From NCBI RefSeq assembly GCF_036906915.1, contig NZ_JBAKHX010000124.1, positions 1 through 14,821 on the forward strand: a DNA stretch of 14,821 nt. Direction: 5' to 3'. The notes beneath the pieces are model-generated. The model was given only the letters and a program-made list of their open reading frames with translations. It did not search any database and was not told where the DNA came from. Position numbers and translations under genes: made by a program. The DNA comes from Phytohabitans sp036906915 (GTDB lineage: Bacteria; Actinomycetota; Actinomycetes; Mycobacteriales; Micromonosporaceae). Numbering within the stretch: position 1 is the first letter of the stretch; every line of letters starts with the position of its first letter. Below are positions 13,089-14,821 of the stretch, piece after piece.

Positions 13089-13745
13089 ACGGGGGTCAGC
13101 ATTCGTGTCCTCGTCGCTGATGACCAGGACACCGTGCGTCGTGGACTTCGCCGGCTCATCGACGCGCAACCCGACATGACCGTCGTCGGCGAGGCCGCCG
13201 ACGGTCGTACCGCGGTGCAGATGGCCCGATCGCTGCGGCCAGACGTGGCGCTTGTCGATATCCGGATGCCCGAACTCGACGGTCTGGAGGTGACCCGGCT
13301 GTTGGCTGGCCCAACGGTCGCCGCACCGGTCCGCGTGGTCGTGGTGACCACCTTCGATCACGACGAGTACGTCTACGCGGCCCTGCGTGGCGGTGCCTGC
13401 GGCTTCCTGCTCAAACGCGCCGGACCCCGGCTGCTGGCCGAGGCCGTCCGCGCGGCCGTTGCCGGCGAGTCACTGATCAGCCCATCCATCACGGTGCGGC
13501 TGTTGCAGCACCTGGCGACACCGCCGCCGGCGCGCCGCCCCGTGCCGAACATCCTGTCACCGCGTGAAGCCGAGGTGACACAGCTGATCGCCCGTGGCCG
13601 ATCCAATGCCGACATCGCCAATGAGCTGTTCGTCTCCGTGGGCACGGTCAAGACCCACGTGGCGAACATCCAGGCCAAGCTCGGAACGACGAACCGGGTG
13701 GGAATCGCCGCGTGGGCCTGGGAGACGGGCCTCGTGCAGCCCTGA
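13086..13745 (+). CDS. NarL/LuxR-type response regulator, ATT start
   Basis: This is a 219-residue protein. The receiver domain (~5-125) has acidic pair D12-D13 (RVLVADDQ), phospho-acceptor D58 (ALVDIRMPELDG), T88 and K110 (FLLKRAG). The DNA-binding HTH is at ~157-208 (LSPREAEVTQLIARGRSNADIANELFVSVGTVKTHV...KLGTTNR). The first normal start codon, GTG 13134, would cut off beta-strand 1 and both acidic residues, giving a receiver unable to bind Mg. The ATT at 13086 gives a full-length protein beginning (M)TGVSIRVLVADDQ and sits 5 bases after TAGGAGG, so ATT is taken as start. It is phosphorylated by the upstream kinase; targets probably include the downstream CPBP gene (inference). Confidence 0.88.
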   Translation: MTGVSIRVLVADDQDTVRRGLRRLIDAQPDMTVVGEAADGRTAVQMARSLRPDVALVDIRMPELDGLEVTRLLAGPTVAAPVRVVVVTTFDHDEYVYAALRGGACGFLLKRAGPRLLAEAVRAAVAGESLISPSITVRLLQHLATPPPARRPVPNILSPREAEVTQLIARGRSNADIANELFVSVGTVKTHVANIQAKLGTTNRVGIAAWAWETGLVQP

Positions 13746-13856
13746 CCCGCCGCCTCGGCCGCCACGGGGCCAGAATCCGTCCGAAGACAGATGGGCCTGC
13801 CGGCCGGTGGACCGGATCCTGAACGGCGACAACCGACGCCGAACGGCAGGACCATG

Positions 13857-14774
13857 ATGACCGGCACCGCACAATCCATCCCTCCCGTCCACCGCGCAAC
13901 GGCGATACGCCGACAGTCCCGACTGGGCCGGGCGGTAGCCCGCCGACCCACGATGTGGTTCTTCATCCTGGCGTTCGTGCCGGCCTGGGCCTACGAACTG
14001 GTCTGCATCCTCGTACTGGACCTGCCGCTGATGCCGTGGATGATCGCCGCGCCGTTCCTCGGCCCAACCGCCGCCGCGTTCGCCGTCACCCACGCCCTCG
14101 AGGGCCGCGCGGGACTACGCGAACTCCTGCGGGACCTGAACCACTGGCGCGTCCCGGCCCGCTGGTACCTACTGGCCCTCATCGGCGTCCCAGCGCTGCT
14201 GATGCTCTGCGTACTGCCGCTGCCCGGTGCCCCGGCCGCGTTCGATCCGCAACCCGCCGCGCTACCCAGCTGGCTCGTGCTGTTCGTCGTCGTGCTGGTC
14301 GTGGGCGGTCCGCTCGGTGAGGAACCCGGATGGCGGTGCTTCGCCACCCCACGCCTGCAGGACAGGTTCGGTCCGGCGGCCGGCACGTTCGTGCTGGGAA
14401 TCTTGTGGGCGTTGTGGCACCTGCCACTGTCCCTGATCGAGGGATACAACCACGCCGGCGCCGACCTCGGTGGCATCATCCGACCGTTCCTGGTCTTTCT
14501 CGCCTTCGTCATCTGCGTCTCATACCTGTTCACCTGGGTGTTCAACTACACCGGCGGCAGCGGTCCGATCGCCGTCCTGCTCCACACGCCATTGAACGTC
14601 TCGCTGCTGCCGGTACTCTTCCCGACTCTGTCCGACTCGCTCCGCTACCAGATCTGGCAGGTCGCCGGGTTCGGCCTAGTCGCCGCCATACTCCTGGCAA
14701 CGACCCGCGGACGGCTGGGCAAACACACCGCAAGAAACCTCGGCGCAGGTGGGGGTGAGGGACTGTCAAGATAA
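13857..14774 (+). CDS. CPBP-family intramembrane metalloprotease (Abi-like)
   Basis: This is a 305-residue protein with about eight hydrophobic segments. It has all motifs of the CPBP/Rce1-like glutamyl proteases: E155-E156-x3-R160 (PLGEEPGWR), F/L-x3-H at H188 (LWALWHLPL), and H243-x3-N247 (HTPLN). A basic, signal-less N-terminus (~1-35) precedes the first helix. Bacterial members act in bacteriocin immunity or maturation, or in regulated membrane proteolysis. ATG 13857 is preferred because GGCAGG is 6 bases upstream; ATG 13854 is in frame and equally usual to annotate. It lies 111 bases after the response regulator on the same strand, probably the same transcript or regulon. No peptide precursor gene was seen next to it. 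Confidence 0.88.
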   Translation: MTGTAQSIPPVHRATAIRRQSRLGRAVARRPTMWFFILAFVPAWAYELVCILVLDLPLMPWMIAAPFLGPTAAAFAVTHALEGRAGLRELLRDLNHWRVPARWYLLALIGVPALLMLCVLPLPGAPAAFDPQPAALPSWLVLFVVVLVVGGPLGEEPGWRCFATPRLQDRFGPAAGTFVLGILWALWHLPLSLIEGYNHAGADLGGIIRPFLVFLAFVICVSYLFTWVFNYTGGSGPIAVLLHTPLNVSLLPVLFPTLSDSLRYQIWQVAGFGLVAAILLATTRGRLGKHTARNLGAGGGEGLSR

Positions 14775-14821
14775 CGGTGTAACTGGATCTTGCTAACTGT
14801 CTACTTGCGACCGGCGGACAG
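14775..14821. other. Right edge, no feature seen
   Basis: These 47 bases after the CPBP stop hold no start codon with a ribosome site and no hairpin I can support. Confidence 0.4.

Noticed and set aside
1..14821. CRISPR array, toxin-antitoxin pair, phage or defence island
   Set aside because: No regularly spaced repeats, no small overlapping gene pair of that type, and no nuclease, phage or known defence domains among intact genes.

Overview
The window is GC-rich with strong third-position G/C bias. It carries HisKA_3-type two-component genes, a mycothiol-linked enzyme family, TANNNT-type leaderless promoters and actinobacterial transposases. This points to a high-GC actinomycete (Streptomyces or Micromonospora-like; the genus is an inference). 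No rRNA, tRNA or CRISPR was seen. It reads as an accessory, decaying part of a chromosome: intact small regulons are separated by gene fragments, one insertion sequence and remnants of others.

Left part (1-2760): the tail of a VOC/glyoxalase gene, a multi-pass membrane protein (142-771), and two small exported cysteine-containing proteins (1271-1660, SH3b-like; 2301-2621, Tyr-rich tail). They are separated by two stretches of about 500 and 640 bases without a convincing gene. The second stretch holds a perfect 15+15 bp palindrome. At 2766-4389 lies a complete IS4-superfamily element with 15-bp inverted repeats and a 5-bp CTTAG target duplication. Its transposase is broken by one frameshift.

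Middle (4624-8772): a VOC protein and a TetR regulator are divergently transcribed across two short palindromes. Next comes a gene graveyard: a 5'-truncated, frameshifted IS5-type transposase, an SDR lacking its Rossmann N-terminus, and an alpha/beta-hydrolase tail with indels. A second TetR gene faces a mycothiol-dependent (maleylpyruvate isomerase-like) protein across a 38-bp operator-like palindrome. That gene is followed by an ORF whose first ~30 residues look like a methyltransferase start and whose remainder is the C-terminal half of a GNAT acetyltransferase. A short MFS-like N-terminal stub ends 18 bases away on the other strand.

Right part (8785-14774): on the minus strand a TetR gene overlaps an FAD monooxygenase by ATGA and has a near-perfect 14-bp-arm palindrome just upstream, so this is a self-contained autoregulated operon. 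A secreted ricin-B lectin follows, then two opposed gene fragments. Last is a plus-strand set of sensor kinase, LuxR-type response regulator and CPBP membrane protease. The response regulator has no usable ATG/GTG/TTG start and appears to begin at an ATT codon behind a strong Shine-Dalgarno sequence.

No undescribed multi-gene defence or biosynthetic system is evident. The most interesting points are the ATT start, the chimeric ORF, the repeated TANNNT-N6-start leaderless pattern, and the kinase/regulator/CPBP set.
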